A DNA stretch of 64,000 bases from Bryopsis sp. KO-2023 (lineage: Eukaryota > Chlorophyta > Ulvophyceae > Bryopsidales > Bryopsidaceae), in NCBI GenBank assembly GCA_030272585.1, contig BSYQ01000001.1:4278001-4342000 (forward strand), given 5' to 3'. Position 1 is the first letter of the stretch, and each line of letters begins with the position of its first letter. This document shows, one piece after another, positions 11,401-22,206 of this stretch. The notes below the pieces were generated by a model. The model saw only the letters and a list, made by a program, of their open reading frames with translations, searched no databases and was not told the origin of the DNA. The position numbers were made by a program, and so were the translations under genes.

Positions 11401-14400
11401 GCGAGTCCTGGTGCGTGACCAGATTGCACGATATCGCAATGTTGATAGCAGTTTCCATTTTGTCCCCAGTGATCATCCACACCTTGATGCTGGCCCTGCG
11501 CAACGTCTCAATGGCCATTGGAACACCATCCTTTTTTCCAGCAAGACACACACACACACACGAACACAACCCAATTACCTCTTTTAACGGTCATTTGCTG
11601 CCAACATCCCACAAAAACTTGTTCCATCGGCAGGAACAAGCGATTTATGTTCCTGCCGATGATTTAACAGATCCCGCACCCGCAACAACTTTTGCTCACT
11701 TAGATGCCACAACTGTATTATCTCGAGGTTTAGCTTCGAAAGGTATTTACCCAGCTGTAGATCCTTTAGATTCTACATCGACTATGCTACAACCTTGGTT
11801 TACTTTCTCGCTTGAGTATTTTTTTTTCCTTTCGAATTTTCCCAAAGCCGCCAAAAAGGATAGTTCTCCTTTGGCACAAATGTATGAACGTAGATCTGAA
11901 ATACAAACCCGCAATGACTCTACATTTTGATGCAGCATGTTTGTTCCAAGAGGAAATTTCAATTCACACACAGCGAACTGCGAATCAGGACTGCAGTTGA
12001 GATGAATTTGGGGGGGGGGGGGGGGATTTCCACATATTCCATGCAGCTGCTCCACGCACACGCACACACACACACACCTGAAGTTTATCCTCGATAGCAG
12101 TCAGTCCAACGAGCTCGAAGTCTCGCTCCAATTTTTCGGCCAGTCGATTCAATTGAGCATCTCTGTCCGTGGACAAGCTTCCCGCCATATCCTGATATTC
12201 TGCATCCCACAGTCGATATGATTCCTGGTCCAAAATTTTCGACCCCAGCACCAGTGTCCTCAATCCCTTTATTCACACACACCCTTTTTTCATACCGCTC
12301 ACACTTCCCTTGAGAAAAGTGCATATTTCCACCCTTGGGCGATTCAGAAAAACAAACAAGGAAAAGAGAATGAAAAATTCCACGAAACCAAATGCGTATT
12401 GTTGAAGTTTTGGAGGGGACGGGGGGGGGGAGAGAGGAAAAGGAAAATGGAAGGAAATCACATGCTCCGATTGTTGATTGGTTTTCACATACCTTGACTG
12501 AATATCTATGCAGAGACTCTTCCGTATCCCTCACAACATCCGATTTCGAGTCGACTTTCAGCCTAGGAATCATGACGTTGTCCGCCCCCTTGCAGAACAA
12601 GTGAATAGACCCGTCCGGAGCTTGAGCAACGACAGACATCCGCTTCCTTTCGCTCGTGAATTCCAACACGTTCAATATCTCGAACCTGACCTCCAGCCCT
12701 TGCATCCACAGCACGATTTCCGTCATTGTCCGCTCCCGGAACTCGAAACCCAACCTCCTGGCGGCCTCCACCAAAGCAACTTCGTCAGGCGAGGGCCCTT
12801 GGTAATTGCGGTTCACGTTTCCGAATTCGTCTGTCTCGACGTCTATGATCAAGGAATGGCAAATGCAGATGACCATCCAGAAATCGACGATGTGCCAACC
12901 CAGAATGACGTCCCCCACGTCTTTCCCGGCGATTTTCAGTTTCGCGGAAGGAGTGCGCAGGGATTCCGCCTGTTCTGCGGTGGTGGGGGTGGCTTCGTCT
13001 TTATCGAACACTTCCAGCTCACCCACCGTCTCTGGCAAACTGTCGAAAACGAATCCCGCAAGCTCCTTGTGCAGGGTTTCTCTGTCCATCGTTTGCATTC
13101 TTTGCAGCTTTGGGCTGCTGTCTGGCAAGCTCAATATGAATTCACGACTTCCACCCATGGCCATCAGGTTGGCCCAGAAATCTTTCTTCTGCAGATGGAT
13201 CACCGACTGGAAGCGGAAATAAAAAAACACACACACAGCACCGTGAATCCACCATGCAGGCATCCTTTTGCTCCAGAAACGAAATAATGTTGCATGTCAG
13301 AAAAAGCATAATAACCAGTGCAATCCAGAGGGCAAAAGAAAACAATCGTTGTGGATCTTTATTTGAGGTTTTATTTCATCTGATGGAGCTCTGTGAGTTT
13401 GGAGTGAATGGCAAATAACTCCTTTTTTCAAGATTGGTTCTGCACCTCGGCCAAGCTCATGTCGAAAGCATGCAACGTTTCAGTTCCATAATGCCCCTCT
13501 GCTGTATCCTCCAATCTGGCCCCCGCAAAAAAAAAGCAAAAAAGCGAATTGATCAACATCAACACAGCTGATCCGTCTTTTCTTCCACCCCCCACCAAAC
13601 ACAGAAAAAAAACCCCAACTAACCTTGAAAATAAAAAAAAAATTCAAGCAAAATACAACAAAAAATTATGATTTTTTTTTTGGGTTTATTTTTCATTTTT
13701 TCAACTCTTTTTCAGCCAATTTTTCTCATGATCAAAGGCTGTAGAGCTGGGCTAGAGTCTTTACCTATAATCCAGACTGCCGTATGATTGGTTCTTGATG
13801 CTGATCATCCTCAGTTGCATGTCATTGCTGGTCAAAGTCCCAGTCTTGTCACTGAAAATATATTCCACCTTTCCCAGATCTTCGTTGAGGTTTGAGTTTC
13901 TTGCACGGGCAGGTTCGTCTGGAGCTACCATGTCAGGGTCATTATTTATGAACACAAACGCCTGTCAAAAAAGAGGAAAAACAATTTTGTTTTTTCGTTT
14001 TTCGTTTTATCTCTTCATTTCTGTATTCTTTTTTGACAAAAAAGAATCGTAAAATAAAAAAAGAATTTGCACAATAGTGACATTCCCCTCCCCCCGGGCA
14101 AAAAAACAAGAAAAGAAAAAAAAACATAACCGTCTTCCCCCTCCCCCAGGGCGAGGGCAATTTTCAAGAGTTCGGTGAAAATAAACTGTAGTATTTAAAC
14201 TAAAAATATGCTGTAAATAAACTGTACTTTTTTTTTGGAAAAAAATGTTACATAAATAAATTAGGCAGCATTTTAGAATTTCTTTATTCTATTTTTGCTA
14301 GATTCAATATTATTTTTTACAAAAAACTATATTTTATAAAAACAATATAATTTTCCAGAAAATTCCAATTTCAATTTTTCAATTTTTTCAATTTTTTTTT

Positions 14401-17400
14401 CTTTAAATTTTTTTGAAGATTCCATTTTCTATCCCATATTTCTCGATATACAAGACCCACCTGCCAAAACTTGACGATTTCCATAGTCACAAAAAGACTG
14501 ATGGGCACCATGTACGATGTTAAGATCCAGAATGTCATGAACACCAGCCCGACGTACAGCAGCACGTTATCGAAATTGCCTTGGACGAACGAATCAAAGC
14601 CCAAAAAATATCGTTTAAAACCCTCCTCTTCCCTCCACCACGCATTTGCAATCGCCAGCAAAATGCACAGCACTATCTACAGACGGACAAAAAAAAAGAA
14701 AACAAAATAACACAAATTAAGATGACGATATCATTCTTCAATTCTCATTCGACATACTGCACCTGTCCAAAACTTCAAATTTCTCATGCCAATCATCATA
14801 TAATATGTCCTTTTTTTTTCAAAAACGATTGATTTCTTGCAGGCCATTAAACTGGAAAGATGAAACATGTATTCATAAAATCGCACAAGCAATCAAACAT
14901 TCGTAACGTCAGTGAATCTTGTTCATTTATGATAATTAGGCTTTTTTCTAACAGCCCCACCTGAGCAACGATAAGGACAGTGATTTGGACATTCAGAAAT
15001 CGGTCGAACGAGCCCATCTTGAGAGGAACCTTGGCAGCATTCATTTGTATCCTTGTTTCGCTTCCAGTGTAAACCACCAATCCATACACATAACTGTACG
15101 CAAAGCCACCCCACCAAAATAAATATAAACCAATAAAAATAATAGACCAATTAATCGATCAAAGCGAACTGAACACAACCAAATTCAACCATTCTCAGTT
15201 CAAACACAAGATCCCAACAAGTCATCCGTGGGGCATTTTCATCAATTTCTTTTCGCCCAGTTTGATGGAGTTATATAATATCCAGCACCTGCACCCCCCC
15301 CCCCAAAAAAAAAAAAAAATCATGAAAGACTCACCGCGAATTCTTCAGAAGGGTGCCTCTGAGTAAAACTTCGCTCATTGTAACAGGAATGGTGATATGT
15401 CTGTCAGCTTTTGGGCCTAGATCAGGATGGGCAACAGTGAATCGCCCCCTGAACTTGTGAAGGTTTTTATTGGGTAGCTCACACTCCAGCACGGCTGTGG
15501 ATCGAAACGACCAACGCTGAAGGGACGCAAAAAAAAAAACACAAAACAGATCCAGTCAATATTCCAGTCCCACTCGAATCCCATCACCCCAAATCCAGAG
15601 CAACGGTTTCATGTATCCATCGTTCTGCTCCAGTAAAAACTAATATCGAAACCCATTCATTTCTGTGTGGAACATTCAGATTTTTTTGGAAGTGGAATTG
15701 CCCCCAGAGCCGATTGATTACCGTGCTTGATCCATCGATGATGTCCTGTTCGAATCCACGCAAATCAACAGGCTTCCTGATTTTCAGGTTGGATTCCCCA
15801 TCAAGATTGGTGGTCCGAACAAAACACACGCCGTCTGGAAGCCCAGTGTGCAAACACAGGATGTCCGCCGGAAATAGCTCATCATCATCGACCCGGATGA
15901 TATCCCCAACTTGTAGATCCCTCCACTTTGCCGAGCGGATCTCACCTATGTTCGCCAGTCAGACATGAGATCGGATCAGTTTTCTGGAGGGGGCAACGGT
16001 GTTGTTGGAGCTTTTTTACCGCTGTAGAGCGAAAAAAGCGAAAAAAAAATATTTTTTTGAAGTCGAGAAAGAAAAGGGTGCTCACCGGTCAGGGGATTCA
16101 CTATCTTTGTCAGACTCTTGTTAATTTTGTCATCTTCAATGTGCCTTTTGACGTCTTCTACGATGGCTTTGACCCCAGACATCAATAGGACGAAAGAAAG
16201 AGCCATGGTTGCCCCGAGGCCGCCGAATGGCGAAACCACATCCCACCAGGATAAACCCGCCTGTTGATTTGAAAAACGACTCACATTCTTCAGTTATATA
16301 AGTCTAAAATTGCAACCGACAAACCGTGAAACATATCGGAAGTAATCGAACATGAAAAAAAAGAAAAAAAAAAGTTTCCACGAAAAAAAATTATTGTGCC
16401 TCGAAAGAAAATAAGTATGGGGTTTTTGGAAGGAAAAGATAAACTTATTGTCGCTTTCGTGCTGATATCCATGAAAAGTCGAGTTTCAAATTAAAGGGTG
16501 TGCTTCGATTCTTTGCAGCAATTTCAAAGTTATTTTTCGTTTTCATTTGGGGAATCCCAGCTCCAGTTGTGAAAAAGGCTGGAGAAATTTTCAAAAGTCC
16601 CCATCCAAATATCGATTAGTCATCATGGCTTCCCCCCAGATTCGAAACAAAAACGTCACGCGAAAAAGAACGCGAAGTGCGTGTCTGCTTTCGAACCCCA
16701 CCCCAAACCCCCCTTGCCTGCAGCAGGAAGTAGAGATACGCCACTCTGGAAAACATTTCGAACAGGAATTTGGGCAAGAAGGTGAAAGGGTTATACTTCG
16801 ACGTTTGTATAGAATTCCTGACGAAGTTGTGCGGGGGTTCTTCGTCGTTGATGTGCACCAGCCGCGATTCGAGGGTCTCCTTCCGCACTCGGCGTCGACT
16901 GTCCCCTCTCCATGACTGAGAAGCGGTTGGGGTCGGTTCCTGCGATGCCGCCTGCACAGCCCCACAACACGATTCAATGGAGATTCAACCCCTCTTTTTT
17001 TATCGCCCCGCACGCAGCTTCCAACCCCCCAAAACCAAAAAATTGTCAAAAACCCCAAACAAACTCGACGCTGTCGACACCAAAAGAGGGAATTGCGCAG
17101 TGCAAACTTCCGGAAAACGCTCCAGCGCACGCGCAGAACGTGCGTCGAGACAGTGATGCGCCCGTCCGTTGCACCGTGCGTTCGCGCGCAACTCCAATCT
17201 CCAAACCAACAACAACAGGCCTCCACCTACCGATGGTCCCAACTCTCGGTCCACGTCGTTGTTCCTTCGCGACGCTCGTCGAACGCTGCGTTGGGCGAGC
17301 TCTATGGGATGAGTCGGAATTCTCGTCTTCTTCTCCTTGTCATCCCTTTTTGGGTGAGGACGCCAACAAGTGCCGTTTGCCGCGGGCGACAACCGCTGGA

Positions 17401-17440
17401 CGAGCCTGTGGAATCTCCCTGTCCCATGCTCCTCCGGCAT
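8411..17440 (-). CDS. P4-type phospholipid-transporting ATPase (flippase)
   Basis: Eighteen exons with agreeing phases give 1349 residues: 17231-17440, 16718-16951, 16086-16260, 15722-15945, 15335-15516, 14961-15093, 14461-14676, 13765-13961, 13446-13515, 12493-13206, 12078-12266, 11371-11530, 11104-11211, 10570-10757, 9994-10264, 9535-9649, 8905-9324, 8411-8654. Motifs in order: the P4-typical PISL in [23 protein letters not shown] with the phosphorylated Asp at about D496, the nucleotide-binding [26 protein letters not shown], and [16 protein letters not shown]. Hydrophobic segments match ten transmembrane helices. P4-ATPases move phospholipids to the cytosolic leaflet, usually with a CDC50 partner, which is not in this window. 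The intron after exon 16718-16951 starts with GC (GC-AG). The first exon is the least certain; it was chosen because its ATG and GTAGGT donor fit the phase. Confidence 0.95.
10504..10525. repeat. (GA)n microsatellite in flippase intron
   Basis: An uninterrupted GA dinucleotide run on the plus strand next to T and G homopolymers, inside the intron between flippase exons 10570-10757 and 9994-10264. Confidence 0.9.
11546..12077. repeat. intron with (CA)n at both ends
   Basis: In flippase intron 11531-12077 a CA run lies at 11546-11561 near the acceptor and another at 12055-12077. On the sense strand the second run is TG repeats that start with the GT of the splice donor itself. Confidence 0.85.
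11637..11798 (+). pseudogene. plastid atpB fragment inserted in nuclear intron (NUPT)
   Basis: About 162 bp translate without a break into a conserved stretch of the plastid ATP synthase beta subunit ([20 protein letters not shown] through [13 protein letters not shown]). It has no start or stop and ends abruptly on both sides, so it cannot work as a gene. It lies antisense within flippase intron 11531-12077. Codons favour A or T in the third position, as in plastid genes and unlike neighbouring nuclear exons. The Trp after LQP is, as I recall, typical of green-algal rather than land-plant AtpB. The left edge is a 13-bp perfect inverted repeat (11626-11638 with 11648-11660) whose right arm is atpB sequence. 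Confidence 0.9.
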
Positions 17441-17975
17441 GAGGCAAAAGTCCAAAATCGGAGTGAACGCTCCCCGAAAATTTCCTTCGACACACTTTCT
17501 TTTTTGGTGGTGTGAAAGCGTATTTCACTCCCTTCTTTCCAACTTCTTGTCCCCCTTGCAGTTCTGTTTTTGTTTTCCCGTCTTTGCCCCCGCTCGCTGT
17601 CACGCTACTTCTTCCTTCCCTTTTTTTTTCAAGTTTTCTTTGACGTTTCCTGTTTTCCTTCCTTTGTTTGCGCTTTTTTTTTCCCCAAAAATTTTACCGT
17701 CTAAAGGCGTAAAAAAAATCGCGAACGCGCCGAAACCACGGCGCCGTTGCTCTACTCGTGGGGGGAGGTGGTCGGAACTGTCAGAAAGCCCCACAGCAGT
17801 GTGAGGTAAACCACACTAATTGCATGAGTAAGGACCTCACCCCCCTCGTGGTGGACAGTCACCGTCAGGAGAAATTGCCTCACATCGTCCCCCCCGTGCC
17901 AATGCAACAGATGGTTTGAATCGTGGGGTGTTATTTTGACCTGGGATCGAACAAGGGCGGCGAGCAGGGTGGACG
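17441..17975. promoter_or_regulatory. shared upstream region of flippase and TRM13
   Basis: 535 bp separate the divergent start codons. The part next to the flippase is pyrimidine-rich on the plus strand. No specific element was recognised; the promoter role is inferred from gene orientation. Confidence 0.4.
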
Positions 17976-20900
17976 ATGACGGACAGATGTCAATTTCTGT
18001 TGCGGAACAAGAATCGGACATGCAGATTCATGGCCAAGGCTGGCCACAGCTACTGCGGCATCCACTTGTTCGAGTTGAAGGGGGAAGGAGCGAAACGGGT
18101 GCCTTGTCCGCTGGACCCTGCACAGTGAGATTCTATCGATTAGTCATCATCGGGAGATATTTTCTGTGGGGTATTAGTAGTATCCCCCTGATGCCAGTTC
18201 TTCAATGGAATGCAGAAGGCTGCTTGGCAACTGCACTAGGCCCATACTGAAAGCAGTGTTCGGAAATGGACACAAAATGTTTTGCATCGTTTAAAGGGTT
18301 TCCTTGGAAATGCTTCGATGTATGAATTTTACATAACATCGAATTCCATTAGACATTCATTCTATTCAGTAGATGGATTAAACTACATCGATGTAAAAAA
18401 GCCATCCTCCACAATTCTACACACTGTGGCACCCAACCTGGATTTTTTATGAACGCAGCACGGTCCTGGAATCCGAGCTCAAAACACACATCAAGAAATG
18501 CAACAAGCGGAGGGAGCAAATCAAAGCAGAGGTGACCGACGCCCTGTTTCCTTTTCTTTTTTTTTCAGTAGGCAAGATTCGATATGTTAGGGCTGTCAAG
18601 AATTCGCAACTCCATCTCGTTCACCTCGTTGCATCCAACACGTCTGTCGATCCATCGACAACCATGTTCCAAGCATGAAACCAATAACATTTTCCAGTGT
18701 TTTCTCATGGAACAATTTATTTTTCTAATCCTTTTGCCAATATTTGCACCCTGGATGCTACTGTAAATCACATGTGTCCGTATGGGTGTATTTGCTTGCA
18801 TTATTGCTGTCGTCCAAGGCTGATCGTGTGTATATTTTGGTTTGCCTAATGGGATGGTTGTTCAGAGCCTACCGACGTATTGCCAAGACATGCAGGCAGG
18901 CAGCGACGATGAGCCAGAATTACCGCAAGTGAGCTCTAGCATTCCCCCAGGTTGCCAGAATGTTTTTTCACCAGCTTTTTTACAACCGATTCGTTTTTGA
19001 ACGCAGTGCAAATGCTGAGAGGCTGCAACGTAGTTTGTTGAATGTGCAGATGAGCGATCTTGGTCCGCCACTGTAGGATTTGCTGTGCCAAACACACAAA
19101 TTTCAAAACTGTTCGTTTTTTTGGTGGGTACCTCACTCGGTTCGGCATGTTGTTGACTGCTTGATGGGTAAATTCCTGATTCTATTTGAGGATGAACCGA
19201 TGGCTTGGCATGTTTCGTTTCTGTCAGGTCGAGCACGCACGGAGAGTCGAATTATGCATGCCAATTCGCTGGGGGCGACGGGGCTCATGCAGTTCATAAG
19301 AAAGGTTGGGCCCATGTTCACCCCAAAAGCTTGAAGAAAGGTTTTTGAGATGCTCCGAAAAGCTGTGCCATAAAAAGAAGTATGATTAGGAGGAAAAGAA
19401 AGTGCCGATTTGAGTTCGACGGAGATCAAAAATTGACAGAGGCTGAACGATTCAATGTGTTTTTCATATGAATATTTCTCATCAAAAAGGGTCACTCCAC
19501 TCGATAAAGTGATTTTTCTTAAGGTTTGCTGAGAAAATTCAACTGAACTGAACATTAGGACAGGGGGAACATTGAAAACATCATCAAGAGAATTATCAAT
19601 TTTTTGTACAAATAAAGTAAATCAAAATATGAAAACAAAGCAAAAACAGTCGTGGGAAGACCCTGAACCAGCTTAGCTTTTTGTAGAGGACATAAAACAC
19701 CTTGAAAAAAATAAAGAATAAAACAACCTTTCAACAGCGGTTTAGCCCTTTTTATTTTATTTTATTTTCACGTTCGATACAGGTGGAGGCAGTCTGGGAT
19801 CGATTTTGTTCCAAACCTCTAGCAAAGAATGAATTGAGGCCGACTGAATGCGAACCTTACATGAAATCAGATGGATGGAGACCCTTCAGCAAAAAACATG
19901 CAGTTCAACAAGCATCGCTCATAGGTAAGAAGTCAGCCGATCGATGAACAGCATTGATACATAAATTGTCCCCCCGAAAAACGTAACTTATCGTGATTCT
20001 TTCATTGGGTTTTCCGTTTTTAGGGAACATGATGGAGGCTGGCATGTTTAGCACACAGAATCCGGTGGTGGTCGAGTTTGGTGCTGGTCGTGGCTACTTA
20101 TCTAGCATGATTGCTGATGCGACCAATTCAAAGGTTTTCTACTTGCTGGACACTGCTGGACCCAGGCTCAAGGTGTGAAGTCACGCCAATATGAGCACAG
20201 CTCTGCTTGCTCCTCCTCTTTTTCCCCTTTTTTTCGTAGGATGGAACAGAAGATCTATTGTTGTGCTTCTCTCATACCTGTTTTTCAAACTCGAAAGCAA
20301 CCACAGCACTCGCGCCCGAAGGGCATGATTTCTTCATCAGGTCGATTGTTTTTTGTCGAATCGATGAACATCTGCCTTCATTCTTTTCACAACCTTCCAG
20401 AGGTGGTTTCCACGAGTTTTTTTATTTAAAGAAATATTTCTTGAAAATCAATAACACCAGTTGTTGTTTGCGAGTGGTGTATACCTCGCAACAGGCTCAT
20501 GCATCACAATGATATATTTTATATATGTTTCATATATCTGCTTAATTTCTTGATGTTACTGGTCAGGCAGATCGTTCCCTGCGTCAGACCTCGGACGTAA
20601 AGATTCAGCGCCTCCGGTCAGACATCAAGCATTTTGATGTAACTGGAATCCCAGAGATCGGCACAGCCAAGTCTGCCTGGATCGGTTGCGGAAAGCACCT
20701 CTGCGGTGCAGCAACGGATTTCACTCTGCGAGCCTCCCTGTCCGGTTTCTCGAAACAAGCTAACTCGCCAGAGATGTCACAGGGGGGCAATAATTTGAAA
20801 GGAATCGCTGTTGCCACTTGCTGCCATCACAGGTGTGGCTGGAAATCCTACGTTGGCAAGAAGCTCTTCCGAGAGGCGGGGTTTTCACCCCAGGAATTCG

Positions 20901-21057
20901 AGATGATCAGCTGGATGACAGGTCAGCTTTCTGCTTGGTGTGCAATGGATGTCGAGAAAAAATGTATTGAGCGTTCGGTTTGTGCTGAGCAGCACATCGA
21001 AACGATCCACCGCTCGTATATATATCTATGTTTGGGTTTCTCGGTGGTTTCAGATTT

Positions 21058-21091
<34 letters not shown>

Positions 21092-21530
21092 CTGGAAATT
21101 AGACAATTTTAAATCGATTGCGCATGTTTTCGGACCAGGCTGGGCGTTATGTGGACATGGGAGCAGCAAATCCAGCTCTGACGGCGAAGAGATCGAGAGT
21201 GATGCCCAAGAGAATCCACAACATCATGAGCAACCCCCCTCCAAGGATGAAGTGCCTGAGGAAATCCATGGACATGTGCATGATGTGGGACTGAGGGGTG
21301 GCGATTTCAATGGGAATTTCTGGAGGGGTCTCTCTGTTGAATATAGAATGGCGATCGGGGCGAAATGCAAGAGGCTTATCGATGAAGGCAGATGGCAGTG
21401 GCTGAAGGATCTGTCGTGGAATGCCCAACTTGTTGAATACGTGTCAGCTAAAGTATCGCCAGAAAACAAGCTCTTGGTGGTTGTACCAAGAGTTGATGTT
21501 TCGAACTCGGGAAAGGAACCTGTACTGTAA
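17976..21530 (+). CDS. TRM13: tRNA 2'-O-methyltransferase Trm13
   Basis: Seven exons with agreeing phases: 17976-18124, 18459-18531, 18866-18928, 19783-19924, 20024-20172, 20567-20921, 21139-21530 (440 residues). The N-terminus has the family's two zinc motifs: a CCCH-type finger (CQFL...TCRFMAKAGHSYCGIH) and a CHHC U11-48K-like finger (VPCPLDPAHTV...HIKKC). The methyltransferase part has the S-adenosylmethionine loop VVEFGAGRGYLS, then GCGKHLCGAATD and ATCCHHRCGWKSYVG, which are Trm13 hallmarks. The enzyme 2'-O-methylates position 4 of the acceptor stem in some tRNAs. The 854-bp intron before 19783 is long for this locus and the family usually has a short linker there, so one small phase-0 exon may have been missed. 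Confidence 0.93.
21061..21088. repeat. (AT)n microsatellite in TRM13 intron
   Basis: A continuous AT run between TRM13 exons 20567-20921 and 21139-21530. Confidence 0.9.
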
Positions 21531-22206
21531 AAAGCTTTTGATGGATATAATCTTTTCATGAAGGGAGATCTGTCTCCCCCACGCCCCCCTCCTGAAAAAG
21601 AAAGGTGTGCCATGTTGTACAGATACCCAAACATTTCATCATCCATGCACGTGTGAGCTTGGGAAAGGAAAAGAGTCGGTGCTACCTACCATTGCTTCAA
21701 ATCAGTCAAATGTGTTTTTTTCCTCAGTATGGACCATCCAGTGGGGGAATTTTTTGTTTGCTGTAACCTTGACATCATAGATTTGAATAGGATGGTGCAA
21801 CATAATCCAGATGTACCTTGACTTCAAGAGGACCAGTGACCTCTTCACCACCTTCACCAGAAATTGACCTTTCTGTATTTCTCTTTCGATGTGAACCAAC
21901 CACCATATCTTGAATCTTGCACATTGCACAGATTCGAATTTAGAGATTTGGTGGGAATGTGCATTTTTGTAATTGTTTTCGTTGGGTGATTTGTTCGAAG
22001 GGTTTTCAAGGTTCAAAACTCAACAGCACTCCTCAGTTTCTTTTTTGAAAAAAGCCTTTCCCCCCCCCAAAAAAAAAGAAAAAGAAAAAAAGATGACGCT
22101 GGCATTGAAATCATAATAATTTTACACCGCATCCACAGGAAACTTCTGTCCTTTTGGGGGGGAAAGAAGTTTTGCGTTCTCTTTGTGCGAAACCGCCGAA
22201 AGCACA
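21531..22206. other. intergenic between TRM13 and MPP-beta
   Basis: Contains the 3' flank of TRM13 and the promoter side of the next gene. C and A homopolymers at 22060-22090. Nothing else recognised. Confidence 0.5.

Noticed and set aside
19017..19077. Possible extra TRM13 exon between 18928 and 19783
   Set aside because: Phase does not fit the flanking exons and the only good boundaries give a stop codon.
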